NCBI GenBank assembly: GCA_016801885.1
Contig: CM028892.1
Location: 5,650,114-5,714,113 of the forward strand
Reading direction: 5' to 3'
DNA length: 64,000 bases
Source: Toxotes chatareus
Lineage: Eukaryota; Chordata; Actinopteri; Toxotidae
Made by a program: the position numbers and the translations under genes. Numbering within the stretch: position 1 is the stretch's first letter; each line of letters opens with the position of its first letter. This document shows, in pieces, positions 29,315-40,350 of this stretch. The notes below the pieces were generated by a model. That model did no database searches and was not told where the DNA came from. It saw only the letters and a program-made list of their open reading frames with translations.

Positions 29315-29694
29315 ACGTGTGAGCTCAGTGGTGCCAATGGGAGAAAAGATCTTTTGTTTTAAAGCTTCAGCCGTTTAAAGGAGCAGTGCAGGCAGTAGAC
29401 GTGCATTTTGACTTAGAGATAATCTTGGAATATGGTTGGTTGATTTTTAATAATTCTGTGAACTGGCAGAATTTGAATATCGCTCACTGAGAATTGTCTA
29501 GAAGAAGACAAGGAAGTCTCTCAATATATGACTTTTGAAAGATGTGCTGCAAACTTTATTTCTAACGATTAAACTGCATGTAAACACTGGTGCTTGAGCT
29601 TTAATTCCTCAGATATTCTCAGAAGAAATCAGCAGCTCAGACATCTGATGGTGAAAAATTGCCACGTTGCCAAGGTTCATTTCCACTCGAGCAG

Positions 29695-29760
29695 TTGTTG
29701 TCATTATGGTATATTATCAGCTGACTAATCGATTAATGGATTAATCGTCCCAGTTCTAAT
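29695..29760 (+). repeat. Fragment of a teleost MITE-like repeat
   Basis: TATCAGCTGACTAATCGATT followed by AATGGATTAATCGTCCCAG matches the ATTAATCGATTA-rich end of the fish element also seen at 30.0 and 35.5 kb. The copy is truncated and diverged. Confidence 0.5.
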
Positions 29761-30026
29761 TTCCATGACTGTGGGGTGAATATATGATCCATCCATTTTG
29801 GTGCCAGTGTGCTCCAGAACAGGCTCGCCCTCTGCAGCTCATCCATCATCTGACATTTATTCACCCTCTGTATCTTACCAGCCAGTTTCCACACAGTGTA
29901 AATAAGAACAAAGCCAGTTTGGTTTCATAAACATACAAAATTGATGATTTCAGCTCTAAGATTACATATGGAAATATGGATGATAGCCATATTCAGAAGA
30001 AGTCACAGGGAATGAACACAGAAACA

Positions 30027-30222
30027 TATCAAACTAGAGATGAAAGGATCTAATGATTGAACTATTTCAATAATTGATCAGTCGGTGAAGTGATTTGACA
30101 GATAAAAATGCCAAACATTTGATCTTTCCAGCTTCTCAAAAGTGGTTTTCCATGTCAGAAGTATTGCAAAAAAGATGAATCCAAAATGAAAATAATAATC
30201 ATTAGCTGCAGCCCTATAATAA
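30027..30222 (+). repeat. Near-complete copy of a teleost MITE-like repeat
   Basis: The left part (TTGATCAGTCGGTGAAGTGA) and inner text (AAAAATGCCAAACATTTG, then TCCAGCTTCTCAAAAGTG) match the common percomorph element. The right end reads AATAATCATTAGCTGCAGCC, the typical inverted terminus. This is the best-preserved copy in the window. The class (probably a non-autonomous cut-and-paste element) is from memory. Confidence 0.65.
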
Positions 30223-31091
30223 ACATGCATGAGCATGCAGAAAGAAGTAGAACATTGATGCTATGCTATGCAGATTAAGTAATTTAATTACTTAAGTTTT
30301 AATTTACATTCTAGTAAACCATAATAATGGAAACGTTTTTCGATATCTTATGAAACAGTGCAGATATAAAACAGGATGTATCTGTGTCTCTAAATGAATC
30401 AGGCTCTGTCTTTCTCTCTGTCTGTCTCTCATACACACACATGCAGGGAGGCAGTGAAGAATCAAAGCATAATTCATTTTGCTGGGAAAAAAAAAAAAGA
30501 CCCATTAATCCGGGTTTACATTTGCACACCCTGCAGGGGAGGAATCATTTAAACACTCATCACAAGGAAAACTCTAATAAATCAGGGAGGGCAGCAGCAG
30601 CAGCAGAAAATCTCACTGTTGAAGCCAAAGTGGCTGCGAGGTTGCTGGTTTAAATCCGTGCAAAAGCAGGAATACAAAGAGGCTTAAGGTCCCCGTCTTC
30701 CTTCATCGTAAACCGATTCACCCCGCGCTGGCTCGTGTGGCCTCTGGAGGCCTTGTGCAGTCGATTATATAAGCTCTTCACAGCAGAATCCCTGCGTGCA
30801 GGTCTCAGTGTCGCTGGCCCTGATGGGACAGAAACCACTTACACTGGTGATGTTGACAGCATTAGACCAGCCAGTGGTGCTACATGGCAGCAGCCTGCCA
30901 ATCTGTCTTTTTGAACGAGGATTGAGCTTTTCCAATCTGTCACTCTCCCAACCCCAACCCCCTGCTTTAATGTTGTAGTTTTTTTTCTCTTTCCAGTTGT
31001 CGCTTTGAATGTTGAGGCCAAGGACACTTTAATTCTTTGTTTTCTGTATGAATGAAAGACTGAAGAAAAGAATGAATGGGGGAAAAAAGCA

Positions 31092-31502
31092 GTGGACATG
31101 GATGAAAATAGCCGGACAGCTCTCGGTAACACACAGTCCGTGTTGTTTGAGCTGTCATGCTTAATTGAACACTGTACGTTATTTTTTTCTTTCATTTTCC
31201 TGTCACTCAATAATCCTCAGGAGTCAAAAGGCATTAGTCAGCTGCTCGGTGGTTTTAGCAGACGCTGCCTCTTGGATATTGCGGCTGTGGCTTTCCAAAC
31301 AGCCACTGAACATAGCTGCTGGGATTGCGTGACAAAATACAGAAATAGCTTTCGCATCCGCTCACAGCTGATTGTGAATAACAGGACTGAGCTGTTGTCT
31401 GGCATCTACAGAGATAGATCACCGCAGATCACTGAGGGCCCCTGGTGGTTCATGGATTTAATCCTCTCTCAAGCTCTCTGTCACCAGATGCAGCAGATGT
31501 AA
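31092..31502 (+). other. Repeat-free block with unexplained 136-codon open frame
   Basis: The block has mixed composition and almost no simple repeats. It includes GTCATGCTTAATTGAACAC, GGAGTCAAAAGGCATTAGTC and TGGATTTAATCCTC. One + frame stays open from ATG 31092 to the stop ending at 31502, but the peptide resembles no family I know. No clear splice pair frames it. A conserved regulatory element is more likely than an exon. Both remain open. Confidence 0.25.
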
Positions 31503-33123
31503 CAGCAGATCAGTAACGTGATTACAACCAACAGTAACTGTTATCTATATATGTTTCACACAAATCACAGAAGATGCAAACCGATGGATGATAGACGGTG
31601 AGATCTGTCTGCTGAGAGAATGACTGATAAAGGTGTAAAGTGATTATGATCATTTCACAGTCTCAGATCACTTGGAATAAATAGATTATCTTCATTCTCC
31701 ACTGACCGAACAAACAAATTAAAGTAATGCAGTTAACAAATGCTGCAACTGAGCAGTGCTTGTAAGTAAAAGAAGACTTGTTCTGTGGCGACTCCTGGTG
31801 TTTGATATCAGAAACTGCAGACAGAAATGTGGAGCTGAGCCAGAACGGCAGCAGCTACAGCAACAAAGGGGACAGAACAGAACCAATATCCTTTAATATA
31901 CTTTGCTCTCATGCAGAAAATATTGAGGGTAAGAGGATAAAAGGACAATAAAAATGGCCGCCACATAAACTGCAGTTGTTGCTGTGCTGTGGTTGAAGTG
32001 CCTAATATTTAACTTAATATGTCTTTGCCATGAGGATGGTGCTTTTTTCAGCATACTGCAGCTGATGCACCACATTTTTACCGATTAATGTCAGCATATG
32101 TACTTTCTTCTGCTTTCTCATGCCTGTGTAATTCATTTTAAATGCAAAGAGATTTTCTGTTTTAGGTCAGATTTCAGTGACTCAGCATCCTGACGTTAGT
32201 TGTAGTGGTGTTTCTTGCAGTAGTGCTTGATCGTCTGGGGTGTTCAGGATGTACAGTGCCATCTTATGGTTAAAGGGCTTATTCATCATCATTCTTAGTG
32301 TCTTCACAGTTACATAAATGTTTGTATTGCAACAAATTGTTGCCTTTATGTAATAATAATTTACCAGATGTTTCCAGAATACATAAACATATAACACAGC
32401 TGGTCAGTTGTTTTTAGTTTATCTCCATAGAGGATTCATTTGTAGATGCCTGCAACTGATGCAATGTCCTGTTTTACCCCTAGAGGGTGCTCTTGTCCTG
32501 GAAACAGGACTGAAGCACCAGGTCAGCTTTTTCTCATCTTTGTTACTGAATTGAAATTGAATTGTTGATTCTCCCCCTCTGGTTACATTTGTTTTATTTT
32601 TATTTATTTTATCCTTGTTCTGTTGAAAGTGGCGACAGATAACTGATAATCTTCAGATGCTCCTGTGGTTGAAGTTTGAACATGATTTATTTCTTATTTC
32701 TTTTTCTTTTCCAGTCACATTAGAGAGGCTGGGACCAGAGGTGGATGAATCTTTTTCCAGTTTTTGCTCAGAAAATGTCTAAAACAATTTACGGACTGAC
32801 TAAAGAGCTGCTGAATATTTTTCTCTAAGTTGACTGCTTTCGTTGTGAAGCGTCTTTATCACCTGCTGATGTGGAACCTGGCATCACTGACTTCAGATTG
32901 GCTGAATACACTCCTGTAATGTAAGACCACCCTGCTGCCTTCACTTCTCTCTGTGTTGAACAGTCTGGTCAAAGCTTAAACTGATTGTTGGATTTGGGAT
33001 TGAAAGAAAAGCAGGCCGAACCACACAGGTGATGACCCCAGCATCTTATCTCTCCTCCCTCCCTCCATCCATTCAGCCCCCCCCCCCTCCAGATATACCC
33101 TATTTCATTTTTCATCATTTTCA

Positions 33124-33151
33124 CCCGCCTCCCCCCCTCCCCTCCCCTCCC
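33124..33151 (-). other. G-quadruplex-forming motif (minus strand)
   Basis: The + strand has C runs of 7, 4, 4 and 3 separated by single T bases (33131-33137, 33139-33142, 33144-33147, 33149-33151), with CCC at 33124-33126 before them. Read on the minus strand this is G3-A-G4-A-G4-A-G7. Single-base loops favour a stable parallel quadruplex. Confidence 0.7.
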
Positions 33152-33204
33152 GGTCCGTCAGAGATGAAGATTTGGCTCTCGCTTATCCACTCGGCCCCTG
33201 CGCA

Positions 33205-33420
33205 ACCGCCGTAATTCAATTTTTCCAATCTTTCTAATCTAAAGATTTCGTTTTCATTTTTCTAATACTATCAAGGCTAAAGGATGGGGCGGGGGCAGTG
33301 GTGGGTACACAGCTCGGCCACCATTTGTGAATATTACAACCTCGTTTTATTCCTTGTCTTGATTAATGAGAGACGTCTTTGGACTCGTCCCCCCCTCTCT
33401 TTTTCCGCGTGTCACTTCAT
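33205..33420. promoter_or_regulatory. Candidate conserved non-coding element
   Basis: The block contains CCGTAATTCAATTTTTCC, TCTAATCTAAAGATTTCG, TTGTGAATATTACAACC and TTGATTAATGAGAGACG, with no simple repeats. It sits directly beside the G-quadruplex motif. The dense TAAT and ATTA cores suggest homeodomain input. Conservation was not tested. Confidence 0.35.
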
Positions 33421-33564
33421 CTCTGTTCTCTCTGTGTCATTATATCACTTTTGCTGCTCCCCCACATCTTTTTATCCATCTCCTGTTTCTTTCACTCCTT
33501 GTCTTTTCCCTTTCTTTTCTTTCTTTTTTATCTCTCTCTCCCTTCTATCCCCCTTGAGTCAAGT

Positions 33565-33920
33565 CCCAAGTCCTAAATGATTACGATTATTTGGCTCTGG
33601 GAGGGGCAGCAGAGCGTATGGGGAAATCGTTAAATCCATGATGGATTACGACGTCCAGATTGTCGTTTTGAATTAAAGAAAATGATAAGGAATATATGAA
33701 AAAGAAATCTAAAAACAATCATAAGTAGATTTAGTTCTCAAGGAGAAACTGTGTTATAATGACAAGAGGGTGGGGTGGGTGGTAGGGGGTGACGGTACTG
33801 CATTCAATCAGTGAATATCGGCCCGGCGTGTCCCCTTAAAACCTTCCCCTGGTAAAACGCAGCCAGGCTTAACCGGGACCTGCATCCACTCAATTTAGGC
33901 TCTCATCAAGAAAGCACTCG
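33565..33920. promoter_or_regulatory. Candidate conserved non-coding element
   Basis: This long non-repetitive stretch has CTAAATGATTACGATTATTTGG, GATGGATTACGACGTCC (an OTX-like GGATTA beside a CRE-like GACGTC), TTTTGAATTAAAG and, after a G-rich break, GTGAATATCGGCCCGGCGTG. CG content is high for its surroundings. It is a regulatory candidate by texture. Confidence 0.35.
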
Positions 33921-35499
33921 GCAGCCATCTTGTTTGTCAGTTTGTGTTATTGCTCTCCTCCTTCAACCATCTGAAGAGCAGAGCAGCTTTATAATAGTCG
34001 ATTCTGCCATGTGTGTGTATGTGTGTGTGTGTGTGTATGCCAACAAATGGTTGCATACTTTATCTTCAGTACATCATGTTTTTTGTATTATCTCCAGTTT
34101 TGCGGTTTCCTTTTCCACGTCTTTCATTTGCGCCATTTGTTGATTCAGCTTCATTCAGTTCGAAAACGTTTCCAACCAAATGTAGTGTGTGTTTGTGTGT
34201 GTGTGTAAAAGATCAAGCTTGTGGTCTGAAGATAGAGGGTGAAGAGGGGGTGAGGATGAGGATGAGGAAGAGTGGGATTAGTAGAGGAAGACTGAGTGGT
34301 CTTTTGGGAGATTATGCCCTCAGGTCACCAAATGCTTAAACTCAGATTATATTTATGAAACAATTTTTTTTCTTTTTGTAATTCCTGGCATGTGTTCTTA
34401 CTTAGAGTGCAGTGCTGGACTTGGTCTTATTCCAGTCATGACCAGTTCATGTTCACCACATCACTGTGCTGCATGTCTCTGTCTATTAAGTCACGTGTAT
34501 TTGTACAATATAATGATTTAGATTATCACCAATTTTTAAATAATAGTTTCAAAATCTTTCATTATCATCACTGACACTGGAAATGAATGGGATCTTTTAA
34601 TGGCCAGTACGAGCAGTTTAACTGATTTTGAGGTAGCTAACCACAGGATCTGTTCTAGCATTCAATTTCACTCTCCTGTCCACCAGTCTGCTGGAGTAAT
34701 CTGCAATGATCCTTAAAGCCACAGCGTTGTAATCTGCCAAATATTTTCATAACATTTCATTATCATATGTTTGTCTCTATTATCTTTATCAAAGGCTTAG
34801 ATTCTCTGTCTGAAACAATGGCCTTTGTCTTCTCTCTCGCTGTCTTACTCCCTGACTTCTCTCTGTTCTCTCCATCTCTTATAGACGGCCAAGCAAAGAC
34901 AGGGGGCAGTAAAAGAGCATTACATGGTAAAATGCTGTACTGTGCCCCGCTGCATGATACAGTGTGATGCCTTGGTAATATAAGAGGCTTTGAGCAATAA
35001 ACCCTGTAACATATTGTTATGCATAAACAATGTCCAGTTGATTACACTTTTATTTTTGAAAATTTATTTGTTGTTTAATTTAAATTTTTTTCCCTTAAAA
35101 GTGTATTTTAGAAAACTTCTGGTAAAAGATTTTTTCGGTTCATCTGTTAAAAATTGACAAATTAAAGGAAAGTCTCAGGTCCCCGTCCCCCGTCCCCCTT
35201 GTCATGGGCGTATGAAAGATTTTGATAGAAAACATAATCAGTTGGATATTTGAACAATAATGTGAACTTGTCAGGCTAAAAATACTTAACTGTTATGCAG
35301 CAAAAGCTGTTTGAATATGTTCAGTGAACATTTTCTACTTTTACTGGACTCTTGTGCTGTAGCAGTGTAGCAGAAACAGTGTGTGTGTGTGTGTTTGTGT
35401 GTGTGTGAGCCATGCAGATGCTGAAACAATGGCACAAAACAAGACGAACAAAACCTTTACCTGGGGTTCTATTAAACTTCATGGGGATTTGTTATTTTC

Positions 35500-35568
35500 T
35501 GGCATTTCAGGAACCAAACAACTAATCAGTCAAAACCAAAAGTAATTGTTTGTTGCAGCCCTAGTTTT
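35500..35568 (-). repeat. Terminal fragment of a teleost MITE-like repeat
   Basis: CAAACAACTAATCAGTCAAA followed by AATTGTTTGTTGCAGCCCTAG matches the GTTGCAGCCCTA terminus of the element seen complete at 30.0 kb. Confidence 0.55.
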
Positions 35569-37979
35569 CACTTAAACATTTTTACCCCTTTGCTGACTTA
35601 ACTGCTTAACATTACTTTCTACTCTCCCCATCGATGAAGCCTTCAGTTTCTCGCGCAGCGTGTTAGAGACTGAGAATTCCCCAGTGTCTCATAATGTTCG
35701 CAGTAACTGTAAAAAGAATTGGTGCTAGAGGGAGTTTGTGTATTATAAACACACATAAGATTCCTGGCATGTCTCATACTGATTTACTGTGGCACATGCC
35801 AACCTGAGAGCTTAACCTTGTTTTAACCCCAATAAAACTCTTTGCTGTTCTCCTTCAGCCCCATTGTTTCACATCAGACCTGCTTAGCTGCCAATTGACA
35901 GCTGTCCACAAGTGTCTTTGTCTGTCTGTGTGTCTGTCTGTGTGTGTGTGTGTGTGTGTGTTTTATTTTCCATGCTCTGTTCACCCAGTCCCCCAGTTGA
36001 CCTGCCAGTGAACCTTGACCACTACATGTTCAAAGAAGCCGCACAAGCTTATTTGTAGTCGGTCTGTGTGCGGACAGACGAGCACGGGAGGTCTGAGATT
36101 CTTCCCCTCTGTCACTTCTCTTTCGTGCTACTTACCAAGCACTTGCTCACATTTCTCTTCACTTCTTTCTCCCCCTTTTTTTCCCTGTGTGTCTGCCAGA
36201 ATTTTTCATGCTTTTCGTCCACGCTTAGAAACCAACCCATTTCCTTTTTCTACCCGTTGTCCTTTTGTAACTCTACTCTGTGTACTAGTAAGCAGTTCCA
36301 CTCTGGCATTGCCCATTGTCTCGTCTAGTTATTTATAGCATGTGTGTATTTCTGCAGAGGGCTCCTCGAGGAGCCATATCCATTTCTTGATAAATGAAAT
36401 TCCTTGGCCCACTCTGGGGTCTTAACAATAGGGCAGCGCAGACACTGAGCTTAAGTGACTCAGAACATTTAAACACACACACACATGCACCTGCTCCGCA
36501 CCTCGAGCATTTGTCTTCAGTCACATACACACTTTATCCACAAATAGTTTCACAATTTCCTCTCTGCTCAAGGTTGCTTTAAGTCAAAAAGACAACATGC
36601 AGAGATTTAAAATACAGGGGAGCTGACATTTGAACCGGGTTTCAGTCCCTGTACTGTTACAGACGTGAAACAGAAACTCACAAACCAAGGACACAAACAC
36701 ACTCAGACAGAAACCAAAGACTCCTCCAGAAATAAGATTTGGAATCAGAAAACTACCACAACAGTTGTCCTCCAAGTCCTGACAAGAACTGGTTCTAAAT
36801 TCTCTAAAAAAAAAAACTTGGTGAACTTAATCCTTAGTTACAGCCCAAACTCAAATAGCAGTTAAGACTTTCGGGTGAGATGCAGCTATCTCTCTGCAAA
36901 TGCACAACCACTCATGTCTGACATTTGTAACTCGCTGTCCTTCATTTTAAGTTCACATTTTGATAAAAATTTTTAATTTGGTTGGGTGATTGACTTTGGC
37001 TCTTTGTTGCTTGCACGCTACGTAGCGGTTACCATTTCTGTCTTACTTGCTCTGTCCTTTGTTAGTTGTGTAGCTTCCTGCTTTGTCAAACTTAACATTG
37101 ACAATTGTTTTTTAATAAATGGGTGGCATTTTACAACAGTGCCTTTCATTTGATTGGATTTCCCCCCCCCCCCCATTGTTTCATCATTCTCATCACATTA
37201 ACTTCTCCTGATTTGATGCTTTCTTCACCCGTGAAGGGAATTTGCTCAGTTTTTATTTCTGTCAGGACCCTCACAGAATAGTAGCCCTGAACTGGATTTG
37301 GTAACTTGCTCAAGTGGGCTGGATATTCCGCTGCAGACGTTTCATCCAAGGCCAGGGTTCGGTGCTGTTTTGACGGGATGAAATAAAGCAGCCTTTTAAA
37401 ATAACTTATAACATTGCCTCTCATTTAGATGGTCGTATGTCCCTTGAAGTGTGTCCTTAGGCGTGTCCTTAGGTATCATGACAGGGGACAGAAGAAGGAG
37501 AAGACACTGAGGGAAAAAAAGTAGGAAGATGAGTGACAAAGAGTAGGAAACAGAAAAATGTGTAAGTCGGGGGATGTCAGGAGGGGTGGGTGAGGTGGAT
37601 TAAAGTGGAGCGGCCCCAGGCTTCTCTCCATTTTTGTGTGATTAAAGGACAAAGTGTGAGGGGGAAGTTAGTCTGTGTGTGTGTGCAGATGAGGGTGTAT
37701 TATCTGTCTTTGTGTGTATCTGTGTGTCAGTTGATAGAACCCCTGGTATTCTTGAAAGGCTCTTATTGACAGACTTAATGCCTTTATTGGACATGAGACA
37801 CGTGGCTGACGCGCTCCCTCAAGTGTATGTGTGTCCAAGCAAACGCTCAAAGTGTGTATATCTATGAGTGTGTATTAATGTGTGTGTGAGCCCCCTGTAT
37901 CCTCCCTGTGTGAGCCTGGATTGATTTCCACACCAGAAGTCTCCTGTGTCCAGTCGCTGCCCTCAGGATGTCTGATAAC

Positions 37980-38480
37980 ACGCAACAGAAAAAAAATTAA
38001 ATCATTCGACGAATGAAAAGTTTAAAAGCTTTGATTTTAGTGGCTAATGCAGTGGATACCAATCTTTAATCATGTCAATTAACCTCTAAAAATCTTTAGT
38101 CTATTAGTGCCTCTGATTCCATCTTTGTAGAAGCCTCCTGCTACAAAAGTTTAAATGCACAAGTCATTTTTATCCATTTTCTTTGGTGTTGTATGTGACA
38201 GCGTGACATTGTTTTAATGACTTTATTCACCTATTGAGCAAAAGCTTATCAGGTAGCATTAATTGAAAAGCCCTGACTGCAGCAAAAGATGATTTCGATG
38301 TGTCCTCGAAACATCAATTTCAATAAATTAATTCCTGTTATTCTTTGAAGCAAAGAGAATCGGGAAGCTTTGAATAAATCCACCTCTCTGCTTTTTTTTT
38401 TTCAGCTAGATGGGGCTTTTGTTTTATTAAATTAAATCATTAAGAGAAAAGGAGGCACATAATTCTGCCAGCAGACCTCA
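37980..38480. promoter_or_regulatory. Candidate conserved non-coding element, about 500 bp, AT-rich
   Basis: This is one of the longest stretches in the window without microsatellites. It holds TTAAATCATTCG, CTTTAATCATGTCAATTAACC, GCATTAATTGAAAAG, CAATAAATTAATTCC and TTATTAAATTAAATCATTAAG, giving many TAAT/ATTA cores. No protein frame is recognised. It has the typical look of deeply conserved elements in gene deserts beside developmental genes, but this is inference. Confidence 0.4.
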
Positions 38481-39889
38481 AAATGTTAATCTGTGGGGAA
38501 TTTTCTTCAGCCAGTTGTCCACACATAAGCTGATTTTGTTTCTCGTAACCCGGTCAACATACTTTATCGTGTGTGAGCATAGAAAATCAATGTAACTAGA
38601 CAACTGTTTTGTCCACATTCCAAAAAGACCATCTTCCAAACAAGGAAGATTCTAGCCCTGATCATGGCAGCCATACGCCACTGAGTTCGACAGTCTCAAA
38701 TTCTCTCTCTTCTTTTTCTGCTGCCTCAACAAACTCACTCAGAAAACAGAGATCAATCTACAGGATGTATGTAAATGTTTCTTTTTCTTCTGCTTCACTG
38801 TGATGATAAATCTGCCTCTGTCTGTTCTGTCTTTGCCCTCTTGACCCCTGTGTCTCAGCCTTTTACCCACACTCGTTTTTTTTGGGGACTTTGTCTTGTT
38901 TCACTCTGTCTTCCTCCTCCATCCTTTATTTCTTTCTCCCCTTCTCACCCCTTTTCCTTCCCCTTTGTGTGATGAAAAAGTGCAGTCTTGGCGTTTCAGT
39001 CTCATATCAAATGCTCATATGCGTAAAGGGAGAGCGAGACAAAGATGCCAGCCAGTGTGTGTGCATGTGTGTGCGTTTGTGTGTGCCAGGATAACATTGC
39101 ATTGAAGCACCAGTGAACATCTGGCCTATGTGCCAATGATTGGTTGGGGAAGTTCCTCAGGATATAACACTTGAAAATGTCTTGGCATGTTCACGACAAC
39201 AGCAGTGCAGTTTGTGCAGCGTGTGTGTGTGTGTGCGTGACGACTGTATTTTGCGTGTGTGAATATTGGTAAGTAATTATATTTGTCATGCGCATGTGCG
39301 TGGGATGATTGTGTTATATGTGTGAGAAGACTGTTGTGTTTGAGTTTAAGATGATTGTGTTCTTGTGAGTGTGTTCGAGTGGTGTTTGTACAGTACTTGT
39401 GTGTAAAATTGTATTCTTGTGTGTGTTGGGAGCTTTTACTTCCCACCATTAGCTCTAAACCCTTTTTTTGAGCAGGCGGCTGATTCTTCCCTTGATTACT
39501 ATTTAGACTTCCATTCGTTTACCGTGTGCCATCTCTCCTTTGTTTTATCTCTCCGTTTATACCTTCTGCTCGCTCATTATGCCTCTTTCTCTGGAATAAT
39601 TTTATTTTCTTTGCCCGTGGTTCATAATGGTTCTACTTAGGTTCAACGAGAGGCGAGTAGAAGTTTTTGTTCTACTTTTTTTTGTCTTTACTTGCTGTCT
39701 TTTATAACCACCTCCTCCTTTCCTTCTTTCTTTTTACTCTCCAATGTCTCCGATCCAGAAATTCCATTCTCTGCAGTTACTGTTTCTTCTCTCCTTTATG
39801 ACATGACTCCCACACCCTGATCACCTAATACACTTCTAATAGGCTACACATGCCTTACTTTGTACGCCGCTGATTGCAGGTGTCTGCTG

Positions 39890-40050
39890 TGCTCGTGTGT
39901 GCCTGTAAAGGAGGCTGCGGTGGCCCCGATCGTCGTCGTCCGTCCGGTGCAGGAGGCGGGCGGCAGGCCGTGGAAGATGCGGCAGGGTTGTTAAAAGTGT
40001 TGTTAAGAGAGCGGCTGGCAGCTGTTCCTGACAGGTTGGGGATGGAAGGA
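39890..40050. other. Short CpG-rich islet
   Basis: GC-rich sequence around CCCCGATCGTCGTCGTCCGTCC and GGAGGCGGGCGGCAGG stands out from AT-rich flanks. A 64-codon open frame here is unrecognised. It could be a CpG-rich regulatory element. It is too short for a standard promoter island. Confidence 0.3.
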
Positions 40051-40079
40051 CAGATGGTGTTTGATTAGCGAACAGACCG

Positions 40080-40350
40080 CTGATGGAAGGAGAGATGGAG
40101 GGATGGCGGGAGGAATGAGGGAAGGGGGGTGGATGTCAGTTAGAAGGGGGGTAAAAAGAAGATTGGCTGGATGGAGGGATGGATTCTTGGACTTAGAAAT
40201 GGGAAAAAAATTTACAGTAAAAGGAAAATAGATGATCGATCAGTGGATGGATACATGGCAGATTGTTAAATGATGGATGAATGAAAGAAAATACGGATAG
40301 ATGGATAACTTTTTGACGAATGGAGGGATGTTTATTGACAGATTAGGGCC
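40080..40350. repeat. Degenerate GATG/ATGG-type tandem repeat
   Basis: The words GGATGG, GAGGGATGG, GATGGATGAATG and GATAGATGGATAAC recur in an irregular array. This is a decayed tetranucleotide repeat and is non-coding. Confidence 0.6.

Larger units (their letters stand above)
19580..31090. other. Intergenic DNA, no gene seen
   Basis: No exon was recognised. The block contains a long purine-rich tract (20.55-20.94 kb), many short TG/CA runs including (GT)20 at 26.05 kb, T- and A-runs, two MITE-like copies at 29.7 and 30.0 kb, and several repeat-free AT-rich stretches listed as candidate elements. The open frames follow repeats and match nothing known. Confidence 0.55.

Noticed and set aside
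30645..30660. GGTTTAAATCC resembling a tRNA/SINE B box
   Set aside because: No matching A box, acceptor stem or SINE tail was found around it. A single 11-base likeness is not enough.
39874..40068. 64-codon GC-rich frame as a possible small gene
   Set aside because: It is open because of local GC and CpG richness. It has no recognisable domain and no splice context. Kept only as a CpG-rich islet.
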